64,000 bases of DNA, from assembly GCF_900538055.1 (NCBI RefSeq), contig NZ_UZAC03000001.1, positions 992,001 to 1,056,000 of the forward strand, written 5' to 3'. This stretch comes from Pasteuria penetrans (GTDB taxonomy: Bacteria; Bacillota; Bacilli; Thermoactinomycetales; Thermoactinomycetaceae). Below the pieces are notes generated by a model. The model was given only the letters and a program-made list of their open reading frames with translations, was not told the origin of the DNA and did no database searches. Within the stretch, counting starts at the first letter, position 1, and every line of letters starts with the position of its first letter. Shown piece after piece: positions 40,762 through 53,906 of this stretch. A program made the position numbers and the translations under genes.

Positions 40762-41631
40762 TTGAGGTGGTATGAAACTGTATCCAACCATGAATTACTA
40801 CATCGCCCATGCTGCCCAATGGGACTAACGAATCCAACAGGATCAACATGTGTGTGCCCACCGGCGGGACCAGCAGGAGCAGCGGGGCCAACAGAACCAC
40901 AAGGACCACAAGGACCACAAGGACCACAAGGACCACAAGGACCACAAGGACCACAAGGACCACAAAGACCACAAGGGGACCACAAGGACCACAAGGACCG
41001 CAGGGGGTGATACGGGGGAGATACAGGGGTCTGTTTTGGCCCCCAGGGTCCACGGAAGCAACCGGACCTGATTTCAATATAGACATGACTATAGTAGCTG
41101 GGGGAAATGTAGCTGTTGGTAGTTTCTCCCCCGAATATCAAATTATTACCCCCGGCGCCGTTACGCCTGTAATTCTAGCCACTGGTAACGGCAAGAGATA
41201 CGGAAGTGGGAATATACAACTCAGTGGAAACACAGATATCCTACTACCGAATACTGGAACCTATTTGATGTCCTTTCACATAGACGCTAACTATACCAGT
41301 CAGTGTAAACGGCCCCACTACACAATTCATCCCAGGTGCCTTTGGCAGTTATATAGCCTGGTTCCAACAGTCAAACACAGGCGGATCCTTCAATCAAATC
41401 GTTGGATTCTGGGTAGGCCCCGATTTGTATATGGAGGCATACGATTCTTCTATAAAGCAACACAGTTCTGTGTTGCGCCCGTGATACGGGCGAAGAAGAT
41501 CTGAACAATATCTTTAGTCTCCAAATAAATTTCGCCGGCTCAGGAACAACACCGGTCAATCTTTTGGTATAACTTCCATCGACCATGGTTACGATAACAA
41601 AATATAGCAATAGTATTTGCCATTTCTACTA
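40762..41631 (+). pseudogene. Broken collagen-like gene, MSN-head class
   Basis: The head matches [12 protein letters not shown], but the start codon is changed to GTA at 40780 (GGTGGTATGAAACTGTATCC). Only about 20 triplets remain (GPQGPQG), then a frameshift at about 40975. The tail resumes in another frame ([32 protein letters not shown]) and shifts again at about 41300. Its end is close to the tail of the gene at 48587-49990. It keeps the GAGGTGG ribosome-binding site and part of the upstream element. Confidence 0.8.
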
Positions 41632-41639
41632 GTAATGTA

Positions 41640-43198
<1,559 letters not shown>

Positions 43199-43412
43199 TA
43201 GTAAGCTGGGATGGGACCATCCCATTTGTTCTGCCAAGTGCTTTCGTACGCCAAAAAACATGAAGCCCTGGGCCATGAATCGGATCTAGCTATCTAGAGG
43301 GGTGCGAACAGCCCCCTCCTATTTACTCCGGGTCTCCGCTGTTCATAGCGGGTGAATGAACAGAGGTTTTAGGGTATGAAATTATTGCATGAATCAGGCA
43401 GGCAGTATTAGG

Positions 43413-43520
43413 GACCGTGCAGTTTCTTGTGGGGAATGCCCTATCTATGAATCTAGTCTCACCTTTTCGTAAAGCAATTGAGTAACATAATAACATTTTT
43501 TTATGACACTGTTCCTGTTT
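43413..43520 (+). repeat. A-element repeat
   Basis: ACCGTGCAGTTTCTTGTGGG to TATGACACTGTTCCTG; closest to the copy at 9178. Confidence 0.6.
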
Positions 43521-43653
43521 TGGTATCTCAGGGGTATTTATCTTATTTCATATGAATTTTTATAAAATTTTTACTAGATCCTTGCGCGGAAGACGAACAT
43601 TGTGTTGTAGTAAGATCCATTCTATTTATGGTACGTACAAAAACAACAAAAAA

Positions 43654-43678
43654 TCCGTAATGTTGTTAACATTACGGA
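43654..43678 (-). terminator. Hairpin with T-run on the minus strand (second copy)
   Basis: Same hairpin as 19153-19177, followed on the minus strand by ATTTTTTGTTG. Confidence 0.6.
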
Positions 43679-43834
43679 CATGAAGGAACCTTGTTCCATT
43701 ACCATGGACAAAGCTATAAGATCAACAAATATGGAAGTGGATGGTAAAGATGGGGTGTACACAACAGGGGAAAAAGGAGCAAGACGACCCTTTGAACAAC
43801 CCCGGTAATTCCTGAATAGGTTTCCCCATTGAGG

Positions 43835-44830
43835 GATGCGAACAGCCCCTTCCCATTTATGTCTGTTGAGTAATACTACCCAAAACCCTGTTTATGGGTG
43901 TTGTATTGGGATGAACACAACAATCCAAAAGCAGAGCACTCCCCTGGTACAATCTTCCATACCATGGGAAATGGATACTCGTTGAAATGATCCCGTTCAT
44001 TCCAGGGTTTTTCTCCCTTATTATGTAAAATAGTACCACCCTAGTATGGATGGGAATGAAAAATTTTCATAATATTTTTTTGAAAATTTTACCTTATTAG
44101 ATGGATTCCCCTTTCAAGAAATTTTCTAGTAACAACGTCCACCCGGGTCTTTTCCTGTGTTATTCCCCTTCTGGATCACACGATCGAAACATAGAGTCGC
44201 TCTATTATGAAACTAATGAACATGAACGATCGATTATAGGACGTTGTTCTATGTTGATCCAGATCCATTATATGCTTCATAATTGTAAAACAGTGCTCTC
44301 CCGATGAATGTTTTTTCATTGGCTTCCTACCCTTACTTGTTTGTAATCGATCAAAATTCTCTTTTCGCAGCGTATTGACGATGAAGTTCGACGTTTAGAC
44401 CACTCGCTTATTCTATCCAGCCAATAACTTCAAACCGTGTTGTTTCCATAATTCGAACCGGTTGTATACGTCGTAAGCACTGTCTGCTACCAGGCCCCTA
44501 CACCCCAAGGTCGATGCTTTGAATCAATAGCTTAGACGATCTAACCCGACTACATTTGTGGAGCCCATCGCCAGGATCTAAGGTATCCTTCCCGTCCATG
44601 GTTGCCACCACAGCTACTCCTATTCCTCGGAGAAAACCCTTATCATTCCGAGGAATGGCAATATTTTGCACCCCCGTCGGCTTATCGGCACAATCACTGA
44701 ATCCAAGAAAAGATATTCCCCCCTTATTACTGACAATATAATCTTTTGATATTCTTCACTAAGAAGTTCCAATAAGTTGAAAATTATTGTTTATCTGTTT
44801 TTTACAATATATTTTCATAATGTCTTTCTC
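43835..44830. mobile_element. IS4/IS5-type insertion sequence remnant, copy 2
   Basis: Diverged duplicate of 35625-36985. The minus strand keeps GACAGTGCTTACGACGT and CGGTTTGAAGTTATTGG, the coding region of ADSAYDVxxLF, with more damage than copy 1. Confidence 0.6.
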
Positions 44831-45469
44831 ATATCTCTATCGTACAATGATCGACTCAATCCTTTAGCAATCCCTATAATATCCCTTATCACCTTATTAC
44901 TATTTATAACCATCATTCACTCCCCTTCACTCCGCAAATTCCCAATAGCCATAACGCAGCAACACAATCCCAACACAGGGTTTATCAATCCTACAAGTAC
45001 TACTTGACTTCCCCTTGTTCAGGAGGTTGTAGACCATAGTAGCCCATATGTTTGCAATAAAATCGTCGTCTTTTTTCCTCTGTCCCTACGTCCTCATGAT
45101 CTTCCCAAAGCTTCTCTGAGGGATTGGGTTTCTTTTTCCTTACCTGTTCTCTTCTTTTCTTTTTTCCTAATTCCTCATGAATATAGGGAAAATTACTTAT
45201 ATCATCTATGGAATAGAACACCTGCATCAACCCCCTTGTTTCTATAAATATGGTTGCTCAAATGATCACAACGGAACCCGAGGGATCAACATTCTTTACA
45301 TATAAATTCATATTGCTTATATAAATAAACAAGCAATATGAATAAAAATAGTATGATGTATTAAAATATTACATAAAATTTATTTAAATAAAAATGTATC
45401 TCCTTGGGGTCAGCCACTTAGGATCAGCCACCCTTCCATTGGTAGGGCGTTATAGCCGCCTACACTTCC
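44831..45469. other. No gene recognised
   Basis: A lysine-rich 76-codon minus-strand frame (45000-45230: KKKRREQVRKKKPNPS) is open, but has no recognised similarity. AT-rich at 45300-45400. Confidence 0.4.
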
Positions 45470-45640
45470 CGTGCGCAGGAAATTATGATATCGGTTGATG
45501 AATTGAAATGCAGAGGAAAAGGAATCGTCAAAGACATGCGGGGGGTAGTACATATGGTTTTCTGTGAAAGGGTTGGCCGGGATGCCAACCCTACTGAACA
45601 TGAGAAGCTCGATGGGAATACAGGATATCTACTCGACAAA
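45470..45640 (+). mobile_element. Group II intron 3' fragment, degenerate
   Basis: GGTTTTCTGTGAAAGGG, then GTTGGCCGGGATGCCAACCC, is the end of domain V and a good domain VI. The junction CTACTGAAC is followed by a second CTACTCGAC at 45640. Confidence 0.5.
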
Positions 45641-47289
45641 TAATGAACAAAAAATAGACCCCGAAACGGGTTCCCCAATGAATAACAAAAAGGGGGCCCC
45701 TGCGGAACCAACACCAAATTAGGCATACAGCCCTCTCCTTGCCACGTTTGTGACGATATGATGAGCACACGACACAAGCCATCCCCACCCACCCTCGAAT
45801 ATGTGAGGGGTAATCCCATGAAAAGAGGAGATCGGCCACAAAGTCCAGGTGCGGGTTGGAAATATATATGCCCATCTCTACGAGAAAGATATACCGATTC
45901 ATAAAATACCCGGGGAATTGGATTTCCCTACAAAATACTGATCCGTGGCGAAATCAGAAAAAGGGTTATGGATTGAGAAACACGTACCCCCCTCCTATTG
46001 CAAGACAATTCGTGTTCCCCCCTGTCCAAGGAAAAACATTCCCAAAAAATGATCTCCATCGATAGAAATCCAAACACGAACCACCCGCTACTGTCATTTC
46101 TATAGAAGAACAAAGAGGAAAAATATTCAAAAACATACACCCCCACGCACAAAAAACGGGGTCAGATCTAAAACGATCATCGATCCAAACGATGATCGGG
46201 TACTGTATGAGCTCCGCTACAACCTGAACAGGAACCCATAAGTCCCCGTTGTTCTTACACCGGCAGCATGAGAGCGATTGAAAATCTGCCCACCTATCCG
46301 AACGATCCCAGAGGGCTGAAACCATCACCCAACCTTGACACACACACAAGCCCATCATCCAACACCCAAAGACCTTGAAACCCTGTCCAGTCCCCCAATC
46401 CTCAGTTTTTTTCAACCCTACATGAGATGATCTAATATCCCCATATCCCTCCCTTCACACCCTGCACAACATAGAAAAAAATCACGCGGATATTAGGTGC
46501 AAAAGGATTCGCTGAGAACCCATCCCCTAGGACCTAAGCTTGATAGCTGAAATAAAACATCCTACCTAGCGGATGAGATTCCACATTCCTCAGTACTTCG
46601 TAACCATAAATACAAAAGAAAAAAACATTCCTATCCCAATAATAGGTATATATACGGAAAAACATCAGAACAAAGCGGCCACAACCCTCATCCGTTTCAT
46701 GAGAAATCATCCATATTTCTGTGCAAGAACCCTTGATTTCGAAAAAAGATACCGACTTTTGGCCCGAAGACCAAACCCCTAAGCCATTCTCTCTGACTTA
46801 TCTTGACAACCATGATCAAGCAATGGAACGAAGGACAAAATCCATTAGAATGATTTTCCTAGTAAATGGAATGGCCAAAATGATCTAAGATTGTAATTTC
46901 ATAGTTATTTATGTATTCAAATAACAAACAGATAGATCCATTTATTTCTTGTTCGTAAATCTGATCTTCCTCATTTGTATCGCCCATAATATCCGAATTG
47001 GATCGTAAGTACCAAGATTGTTCCCTATTGTTATTGAATAACTTCAATTCTATATAATAAAATTTATATAATTATAATAAATATGTATTTATTTAATAAA
47101 GAGGAAGGATTCTCCCATAGGCGTACGAAAGAAACCAAAATTCCCTCCTGCAATGTTCCAAAATCACGGAGGAGAACTTCGCCCTCAGTCCTATATTATT
47201 TTGTTTAAATTATTTAAAATAATAAAATTTTTATAATAGAGTCTACCCCAGTACAAATACCGAAAAGGGGAGTTCCCCGACCCCCTGGT
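45641..47289. other. Long stretch without a convincing gene
   Basis: Several short minus-strand frames (up to 149 codons at 45966-46415, Cys/Trp-rich) lack ribosome-binding sites and recognisable content. A 62-codon acidic frame at 46859-47047 is AT-rich and starts TTG. This may be decayed coding sequence; I could not identify a parent. Confidence 0.4.
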
Positions 47290-47960
47290 CCCACACCGAG
47301 TAGGGCTTAGCTATCCCAGCCCACACCCTTCAGAAGCACACACAATACTCTCCGCATTATACGGATCTTCCCATCCCACCCCAATCTTCAAACAGGTCCT
47401 ACTTCAATTATGGGGATGTTGCTCTGAGGTCCCAGTGATCTCCCCAAATGGTTTTTCTCACTAAAGTTATCGTTTACTGTCCTCGTCAGGATGAACCACC
47501 CCCCTCGCTCTGCCTTCATTACAAGAACTTCATCGGCTGGCTGATCCGACTTCGTACGCGGGTCCCAAATTGTCCCTGGCTCTTATTATACCTGGCCATT
47601 GCCAGACGTCTGTGCAACACCTAGATTGGATTTCTCCCATCCGTTGTGTCCCACCAGAGCATGCCGCCCGGATCATAGGTCGCGTCTTCCATGACTTCTT
47701 CCGACGTACCAGGCTCACAGTCCGATCTCGACATGAGCGGTTCCTTTCGATGCGTCCCCGAACGGTTCACTCTCGTTGAGCTCCCTAATCCCTACCGGAC
47801 GGGGATTCTAACCCCGCCTTTTCCTAAACCCGCTCCCCACCACCGGAGTATTTCCACATCAGCAATGGTCAGGCAGTTTGAAGCCTGCTAACTTACCAGA
47901 CGACCCCGGGAAGACCAATCATTCCTCACTTATACAGCCTACTGGACACACATCGGACAA
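47290..47960 (-). mobile_element. Group II intron remnant, minus strand, nearly full length but diverged
   Basis: Aligns along its length with the complete copies (for example TACTTCAATTATGGGGATG and GCCTTCATTACAAGAAC on the plus strand). The 3' end is degenerate (GAGTAGGGCTTAGC) and domain V is damaged. Confidence 0.6.
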
Positions 47961-48560
47961 GAATCCTTCGTCCTGCCCCTTCCCAGGAAGATCCCCATTT
48001 CTCTTTACAACAGCAGCCTTGAATAGTTTTGAAACCTTCCATACCACCAGCCGATTCCGAGGGACCCCTCCCCCACCCCTCCTATGACACGCAAACCCTT
48101 ACGCATCAAGAAAAAAATCATGGTTGTGAAAATTCTCACTCGGGAACGCCCATCCTTGCGAACGCGGAATGGAATAGCCAACCATACATTTCTTAATCGG
48201 TTTCATCGCGGAAACGGGGCCCTAACAATACCCGTATCCATGGATAACACCGAATACCATGCAAAACCGAGTCCAGAGAGCATCCCAACTCCCCTTACTA
48301 CTGTCGCAAGAAAGTGATCTACCCCAAATCAGACTCAGAACAACCCATCTTTCTACAGGAAATAACCCTTTCCTATCAATTTAGTCATCCCTTCCAGTAA
48401 AACAATGAACCAACATTATATTATGAAATTCCTCTCCCTTCGTAACTTCGGGTACCTGCTGCCCATAACCAGAAAGGGAACTGGGTATAAAAAAACCCTT
48501 CGCGATTTTGGAGAATCGATGTAAGTAACAAAATCCTATCGTTCTCTTAATTTATAGATA
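47961..48560. other. Intergenic upstream of a collagen-like gene
   Basis: No gene recognised. The last 30 bases hold the AACTAAGGTGG ribosome-binding region. Confidence 0.5.
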
Positions 48561-48586
48561 CTATCCAACTAAGGTGGTATGAAACC

Positions 48587-49990
48587 ATGTCCAACCATAA
48601 GTCCTCACACTGCCCATGCTGTCCGTGCTGTCCAACGGGTCCAACAGGTCCAACACGCCCAACAGGTCCAACAGGTCCAACGGGTCCAACACGCCCAACA
48701 GGTCCAACAGGTCCAACATGTATATGCCCTCCAGGGCCAACAGGACCGCCAGGACCACAAGGAGCACAGGGAATACAAGGACCACCAGGAGCACAGGGAA
48801 TACAAGGACCAGCGGGAACACCAGGACCAGCGGGTCCAGCAGGAACACCAGGACCAGCAGGAACACCAGGAACACAGGGAATACAAGGACCACCAGGACC
48901 AGCGGGTCCAGCAGGTCCAGCAGGAGCAGCAGGATCGCCAGGAACACCAGGACCAGCGGGTCCAGCAGGACCAGCAGGAGCAGCAGGATCGCCAGGGACA
49001 CCAGGATCGCCGGGGACACCAGGACCAGCGGGTCCAGCAGGGCCAGCAGGGCCAGCAGGAACACCAGGAACACCAGGATCGCCGGGGACACCAGGACCAG
49101 CGGGTCCAGCAGGGCCAGCAGGAACACCAGGAACACCAGGAGCAGCAGGATCGCCAGGGACACCAGGACCAGCAGGGCCAGCAGGGCCAGCAGGGCCAGC
49201 AGGAACACCAGGAACACCAGGTCCGGCGGGACCACAAGGGACACCAGGAGCCCCAGGTCCGGCGGGACCACAAGGCACAACAGGAGCCCCAGGCCCGGCG
49301 GGACCACAAGGCACAACAGGAGCAGCAGGTCCAACAGGACCACAAGGCACAACAGGACCACAAGGCACACAAGGTACACAAGGACCACAAGGGATACAGG
49401 GCACACAAGGACCCGTGGGGCCCCAAGGTGCTACGGGTGCCACCGGGCCTGGTTTGAATACGAGTATGACCATAGTAGCTGGAGGAGGTGCCGACACCCA
49501 ATTCATCACCCCTACCCCCGAAGGAGCTACCGGTACTGCTGTAACTCTTGAAACCGGTAACGGCCAAAGATACGGAAGCGGGGATATACAACTCATTGGA
49601 ACCACAGATATCCTACTACCGAGTACCGGAACCTATTTAATGTCCTTTCACATAGATGCTAACTACACCAGTGCTGCCGGTGCTCCTGTCGCCGGTGCTT
49701 ACGGCAGTTATGTAGCCTATTTCCGGCAGTTCACCACAGATTTTTTCTTCAATCAAATCGTTGCGTTCTGGGTTGGCCCCGCTCTAGTTAACGATGCATT
49801 TGATTCTTCTATAAGCAACACAGTTCTGGGTTGTGTCAGTGATATTCCACCACATGGACTTAACAACCACATTCGTCTTGAGATACGATTTAGCAGCTTT
49901 GGAACAACACCGGTCAATCTTGCGGTACAACTTCCGTCCACCATGGTCACGATCATAAAATACGCCGACAGTATTTGCCAACCTTATTGA
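48587..49990 (+). CDS. Collagen-like protein, MSN-head class
   Basis: 467 residues, the longest in the window, starting ATG 48587 ([15 protein letters not shown]), with AAGGTGG nine bases upstream. [11 protein letters not shown] run and one CICPPG block precede a collagen part of about 230 residues in which 36-45 base blocks ([18 protein letters not shown]) are repeated with small changes. The tail of about 175 residues ([36 protein letters not shown], ending ADSICQPY) is close to that of the PPCGFPS-head gene at 14992-15834. Likely exosporium fibre. The internal block repeats suggest length variation by slippage or recombination. Confidence 0.85.
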   Translation: MSNHKSSHCPCCPCCPTGPTGPTRPTGPTGPTGPTRPTGPTGPTCICPPGPTGPPGPQGAQGIQGPPGAQGIQGPAGTPGPAGPAGTPGPAGTPGTQGIQGPPGPAGPAGPAGAAGSPGTPGPAGPAGPAGAAGSPGTPGSPGTPGPAGPAGPAGPAGTPGTPGSPGTPGPAGPAGPAGTPGTPGAAGSPGTPGPAGPAGPAGPAGTPGTPGPAGPQGTPGAPGPAGPQGTTGAPGPAGPQGTTGAAGPTGPQGTTGPQGTQGTQGPQGIQGTQGPVGPQGATGATGPGLNTSMTIVAGGGADTQFITPTPEGATGTAVTLETGNGQRYGSGDIQLIGTTDILLPSTGTYLMSFHIDANYTSAAGAPVAGAYGSYVAYFRQFTTDFFFNQIVAFWVGPALVNDAFDSSISNTVLGCVSDIPPHGLNNHIRLEIRFSSFGTTPVNLAVQLPSTMVTIIKYADSICQPY

Positions 49991-50487
49991 TCGTACTATG
50001 GTCCTAGGATCATTCCCGAACCCACTCCCACACCGAACAGGGAGATCGATGACAGTTTTGGGTTACAACGACAGTAGGACCACCGTACTTGGACCCGTCC
50101 AACACCCGTTGGACCGCTCCCTCTTCCATCCCAAAAAGAAATTTTTAGTGTTCCCCATGGGTCTCCTTGCTTCCATGGACTCATGGGTGTCGAATCAGAG
50201 GTACGAATCATACGGGACGGATCCCCTAGACACGCCTACCTTAGTTTTCGTGCTTGCCCCCTACCCATAACTATGTACTAACAAACACATAGGAGTAGAT
50301 ACTCCGTCATCCTTATGTCAGCAGCATGAGAACAACGGGGTCCACCCACCAAACAACCCCACCACTTCCGGCACCGAACCTAGCATATAGGAACACTCCC
50401 GACAATAGACGATCCTACAGAGGAATTTTCTTCTTAGTTCTACCCCTCTGTCTCGCAGTCCCTGGATATTATGCCACCATGCCCCAG
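49991..50487. other. Intergenic, no gene recognised
   Basis: The first 230 bases resemble the spacers around other collagen-like genes (for example CCCGTTGGACCG and AAAGAAATTTTTAGTG). No frame of note. Confidence 0.45.
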
Positions 50488-50576
50488 GAAGCCACCCACC
50501 CTCGAGTCCCCTTATCCTATTTTTTTCTAGAATAAGAGGGATATTATACCATAATGATGGGTGGCTTTTTTATCGT
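50488..50576 (+). terminator. Long two-tier hairpin with T-run
   Basis: GCCACCCA pairs with TGGGTGGC, and within the loop CCCTTATCCTA pairs imperfectly with TAGAATAAGAGGG. TTTTTT follows the outer stem on the plus strand. It may end transcription from the collagen-like gene, or separate it from the converging zinc genes. Confidence 0.6.
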
Positions 50577-50619
50577 TTTTACCGTGTTCTCTACCCAATA
50601 AAATATAACGGTTGGGGTT

Positions 50620-50918
50620 GGATATATACTAATAGGAATGAATGATCTACCCAACAGAATATCGTTCTGATGTGTTCTCCGAGGAGGTATGGATGGGGGA
50701 GCAAGCACTATCCCATAACATGAGTATATTCATTGAATTTAAGGACAGATCAAGGGGAAACCAAATGCCAGGGACGGGCCTTCAGGGCGGAAACGGTCCG
50801 ATCGTTCCTTTTCGCAGGGATACCCCCTCATGGATACAGGGAAAGAAAACATCTCTATCCTAAGATCCAATGTCCACATTTACGAGAAAAAAACAGAACG
50901 AAAAAAGACCCACCAACC
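50620..50918 (-). pseudogene. Decayed znuC copy
   Basis: Directly after the live znuA stop the minus strand aligns with the start of live znuC. CGTTCT lies 48 bases before GATGTTTTCTTTCCCTG here, and 49 bases before ATGTTTCCTTCTCCTATG in znuC. GCCCTGAAGGCCC then corresponds to GCCCTAATGGGCCCC at Walker A. A deletion of about 13 bases lies between. The frame is broken and the rest of the gene is not recognisable. This is the mirror of the decayed znuA before the live znuC. Confidence 0.65.
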
Positions 50919-50919
50919 C

Positions 50920-51876
50920 TTATCCGTAGGATACCCCGAAACCCTTCGCTAATTGATTCAGGTTGCGTTCCATCCAATAAAAGTAACCCTGTTGACGTTC
51001 CTCCTGTGTACTACTTTCCATCGCATGCAAGGGAAGAATTTGTGCCCCAAGGGCATCGCCAATCCTATGGGCGATTCCCTGTTCCACCCCCGGCTGGGTG
51101 AACAGGGTTCTCACACCCTGGGCCCGTAAGGTAGCCATAAGGTCCTGCAAACGACGAGGAGAGGGCTCTTGATACTCATGGTGCGCCTCCAACACGGACA
51201 CATACCGTAGACCATAGCGGCGCGCTAGAACGCGAAAACCATCGTGCACCACCGCCAACGTTTTCTGCCGGGCCTGCGAGAGCACCTGATCGTATCGCTG
51301 GCGCAACAATTCCAGACGTTGCTGGAGATCCCTGACATTCCGAACGTAGGAGGACTGATGGGCTGGATCCATACGAGACAAAACAGAACCTATCTGTTCC
51401 ACCATCACCTTGGCCTCATGGGGATCCAGCCAACGATGGGTACGACCCGCATCGACTTCATCCGCCCCATCACCCCTATCCTCCCACAAGGCAAGGTCGA
51501 GCCAATGGGTGCCCTTCTGTTCCGACCGAACGACATCGATCAAACGACGGACGGAAGGATCCGCCCCTTCATAGACCACCAACTGAGCTCGAGCCAGGTG
51601 GGCCCGATTCCGCAAGGTAGGCTCGATATGATGGGGATCCCCACCTGCCCCCAACATGTTCTCCACGGAAACCAAATCGCCCCCAACCCCCTTCACAAAG
51701 TATTCCAGGGGGAAGGAGGTGACAACGACCCGCAGACCCTGTGCAGGCGCCAGGGAACGCTCCGATCCCGGACGGTCGCAGCCGAGGGTCCACGGCAAGA
51801 GAAACAAAAGTAGAATAAAAAAATTCCTTCTCGTCCCTATCCCTGAAAAAGGGAAAGAATGCATAGCCATACCCAT
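50920..51876 (-). CDS. znuA: Zinc ABC transporter substrate-binding lipoprotein
   Basis: 318 residues from ATG 51876 (MGMAMHSF), chosen because GAGGGGGTG lies just upstream. A type II signal with lipobox LLPWTLGC anchors it to the outer face of the membrane. Cluster A-I fold features: VVVTSFPLEYFVKGVGG, GGDPHHIEPT (zinc His), HRWLDPHEAKVM, VHDGFRVLARRYGL and LFTQPGVEQG. The usual His-rich loop between the first two metal histidines is short. It delivers zinc to ZnuBC, encoded 16 kb away on the other strand. It follows serS by 69 bases. Duplicated leader sequence and a decayed copy are at 32479-33440. Confidence 0.9.
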   Translation of the reverse strand: MGMAMHSFPFSGIGTRRNFFILLLFLLPWTLGCDRPGSERSLAPAQGLRVVVTSFPLEYFVKGVGGDLVSVENMLGAGGDPHHIEPTLRNRAHLARAQLVVYEGADPSVRRLIDVVRSEQKGTHWLDLALWEDRGDGADEVDAGRTHRWLDPHEAKVMVEQIGSVLSRMDPAHQSSYVRNVRDLQQRLELLRQRYDQVLSQARQKTLAVVHDGFRVLARRYGLRYVSVLEAHHEYQEPSPRRLQDLMATLRAQGVRTLFTQPGVEQGIAHRIGDALGAQILPLHAMESSTQEERQQGYFYWMERNLNQLAKGFGVSYG

Positions 51877-51945
51877 CTTCACCCCCTCATACAAAAAGCT
51901 TTCTTCCATTGTATGCCAACCACAGAAACACTGGCAATGAAAGAT

Positions 51946-53208
51946 TTACAAAGGAGGGCGCAGGAAAGACTGACCATCCCAATAGGGCCGTAGGACAGGG
52001 GGAATATAAATAGAGCCATCAGAACGACTATGACATTCGAGAAAGGAAGCCATGGTCCTCCCAATAGGTAAAGCAGAACCATTGAGTGTATGCACATGAA
52101 CAGATTTTTCCCTCTCATGGGAACGGAAACGAATCCCTGCCCGACGCGCCTGAAATCCCTTGCAATTACTACAGGAGGAAACCTCACAGTAGGTACCCGC
52201 ACTGGGCAACCATACCTCTAAATCATAGGTTTTAGCAGCAGAAAAACCGAGGTCCCCTGTACACAAGGAAACAACGCGATAGGGCAATTCCAGCAATTGC
52301 AAAATCCTCTCGGCATGGGAGGTCATCTCCTCCAAAGCCGACCCAGAAGCATCAGGATCCACAAATTGAACAAGCTCTACCTTCTGGAATTGATGCAAAC
52401 GAATCAAACCCTTAGTATCACGACCCGCAGCCCCCGCCTCCGAGCGAAAACAGGGTGTATAAGCTACATAACGACAAGGGAGTTCCGTCAGAATGGATTC
52501 CCGGTGGTAATTCGTTATGGGTACCTCTGCCGTGGGGAGAAGATAATGATCCATTTCCCCAATCCGAAAAACATCCTCACGAAATTTAGGAAAATTGCCT
52601 GTACCCAACAACGACCGTTCGTGGACAATAAAAGGGGGAGCTATTTCTTTATAACCATGATCCCTTGTATGTACATCCAACATCCATTGTGCCAAAACAC
52701 GCTCCAAACGCGCCCCTACACCCACGGTAAACGCAAACCGAGCCCCTGTTACCTTAGCGGCTCTCTCCGTGTCAATCCAACCGAGACGCGCACCCATCTC
52801 CCAATGCGGCTCCTTCGCATCAGTGGGAGGCTGGCCCCAGGTACGAACCACAACATTATCCGCCGCGTCCCGACCCATTGGTACACTCGCATCCGGTAGA
52901 TTAGGAAGGGAGAGCATCTGCCCAAGCCAAGACTCTTCGGTTTCCCGTAGTACACTCTCCTGAATCCGCAACGAATGGGAAACCTCCTTGATCTCACCCG
53001 CCAGCTCCTCCCGCAGATCATGACGGGCCGCAATGGACTCGGAGAGTTGCCGTCTCCTGTGTCGTAATTGTTCCACCTCCTGCTGCTGTCGCAATTTCTG
53101 ATGATCGATCGCAATCAATTGATCCCAAACCTCGGTAGCAAGACCCCGACTGAGGAAACGCCGCCTCAATTCCCCCTCATCCTTACGCACAGATTTGATA
53201 TCTAACAA
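51946..53208 (-). CDS. serS: Serine-tRNA ligase
   Basis: 420 residues. The N-terminal coiled-coil arm (about 25-105, rich in [11 protein letters not shown]-type heptads) grips tRNA-Ser. The class II core has motif 2 [20 protein letters not shown] and motif 3 with [18 protein letters not shown] and SALPIGRTM. Length is normal. Start TTG 53208 ([10 protein letters not shown]) overlaps the pdxT stop by seven bases and follows AAGGGGGAGG. The order pdxS-pdxT-serS is that of Bacillus. A decayed copy lies inverted at 31335-32478. Confidence 0.95.
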   Translation of the reverse strand: MLDIKSVRKDEGELRRRFLSRGLATEVWDQLIAIDHQKLRQQQEVEQLRHRRRQLSESIAARHDLREELAGEIKEVSHSLRIQESVLRETEESWLGQMLSLPNLPDASVPMGRDAADNVVVRTWGQPPTDAKEPHWEMGARLGWIDTERAAKVTGARFAFTVGVGARLERVLAQWMLDVHTRDHGYKEIAPPFIVHERSLLGTGNFPKFREDVFRIGEMDHYLLPTAEVPITNYHRESILTELPCRYVAYTPCFRSEAGAAGRDTKGLIRLHQFQKVELVQFVDPDASGSALEEMTSHAERILQLLELPYRVVSLCTGDLGFSAAKTYDLEVWLPSAGTYCEVSSCSNCKGFQARRAGIRFRSHEREKSVHVHTLNGSALPIGRTMASFLECHSRSDGSIYIPPVLRPYWDGQSFLRPPL

Positions 53209-53837
53209 GAATCCTCCCCCTTACCTGTACATCCTCCTACTTCGCCCTGTTCCTTCATTGCCTCCCCCACGAACCACTGGTGCAAACGAAGGTCTTCCGT
53301 CAACTCAGGATGAAAGGAAGTAGCCAGGATTCCCTTCTGCATAACGGCCACAATGGCACCACGAACACGAGCTATGATCTCAACCCCTTCCCCCACCGAT
53401 TCCACAATGGGGGCGCGAATGAAGATTGCGGGAACATTCTCCCCCACGATACGTTCCCCCCTCAAGGTACAAAGTGCCTCGAAACTATCCACCTGACGTC
53501 CAAAAGCATTGCGACGCACGGTCACATCCAACCAACCCAACGAGGGGACAGAAACGGAACCAACAGAAGAACGACTGAGTAGGATGAGACCCGCGCAAGT
53601 AGCAAAAATAGGCCTCCCCCTGCCATACCATTTCTCCAAGGCAAAACGAAAGCGGCGAAAACCGAGGAAGTTCCCGATCGTAGTGGACTCCCCCCCAGGG
53701 AGAATCAACGCCGCCACATCTTTCAACTGAGACGGTTGTTTGATGATCACAACCTTATCTCTTCCAACCCCTACACGGTATAAGGACTCAGCATGCTCAC
53801 GGATCGCTCCCTGGAAACCCAAGATGCCGATTTTTAT
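53202..53837 (-). CDS. pdxT: Pyridoxal-phosphate synthase glutaminase subunit; start disrupted
   Basis: Class I glutamine amidotransferase that feeds ammonia to PdxS. PGGESTT, the nucleophile loop [10 protein letters not shown] and FHPELTED (catalytic His-x-Glu) are present. The start is odd. The family start (MKIGVLxLQGAVREH) is encoded here as [14 protein letters not shown], but in this frame a TGA lies only three codons further up, and the only upstream codons are AGA and ATA. The well-placed ATG at 53844 (after GGGGAG) is out of frame by one extra A in AATAAAAATC. Options are an AUA start at 53837, a TTG inside the first strand, or a one-base insertion that breaks the gene. Confidence 0.85.
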   Translation of the reverse strand: MKIGILGFQGAIREHAESLYRVGVGRDKVVIIKQPSQLKDVAALILPGGESTTIGNFLGFRRFRFALEKWYGRGRPIFATCAGLILLSRSSVGSVSVPSLGWLDVTVRRNAFGRQVDSFEALCTLRGERIVGENVPAIFIRAPIVESVGEGVEIIARVRGAIVAVMQKGILATSFHPELTEDLRLHQWFVGEAMKEQGEVGGCTGKGEDSC

Positions 53838-53906
53838 TCTTCATCTCCCCTTCCCTGATTGGATCCTATCCTATGAATCCCACATAGGAAGTAGCCGACA
53901 GAATGG

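Larger units (their letters stand above)
43199..43834. other. Repeat-rich intergenic stretch
   Basis: Holds an A-element copy (43413-43520), the TCCGTAATGTT hairpin (43654-43678) and short fragments of the intron/IS debris seen at 19.1 kb. No gene. Confidence 0.5.

Noticed and set aside
45966-46415. 149-codon Cys/Trp-rich minus-strand frame as a possible peptide gene
   Set aside because: No signal peptide, no ribosome-binding site and no paralogue; treated as chance or decayed sequence.
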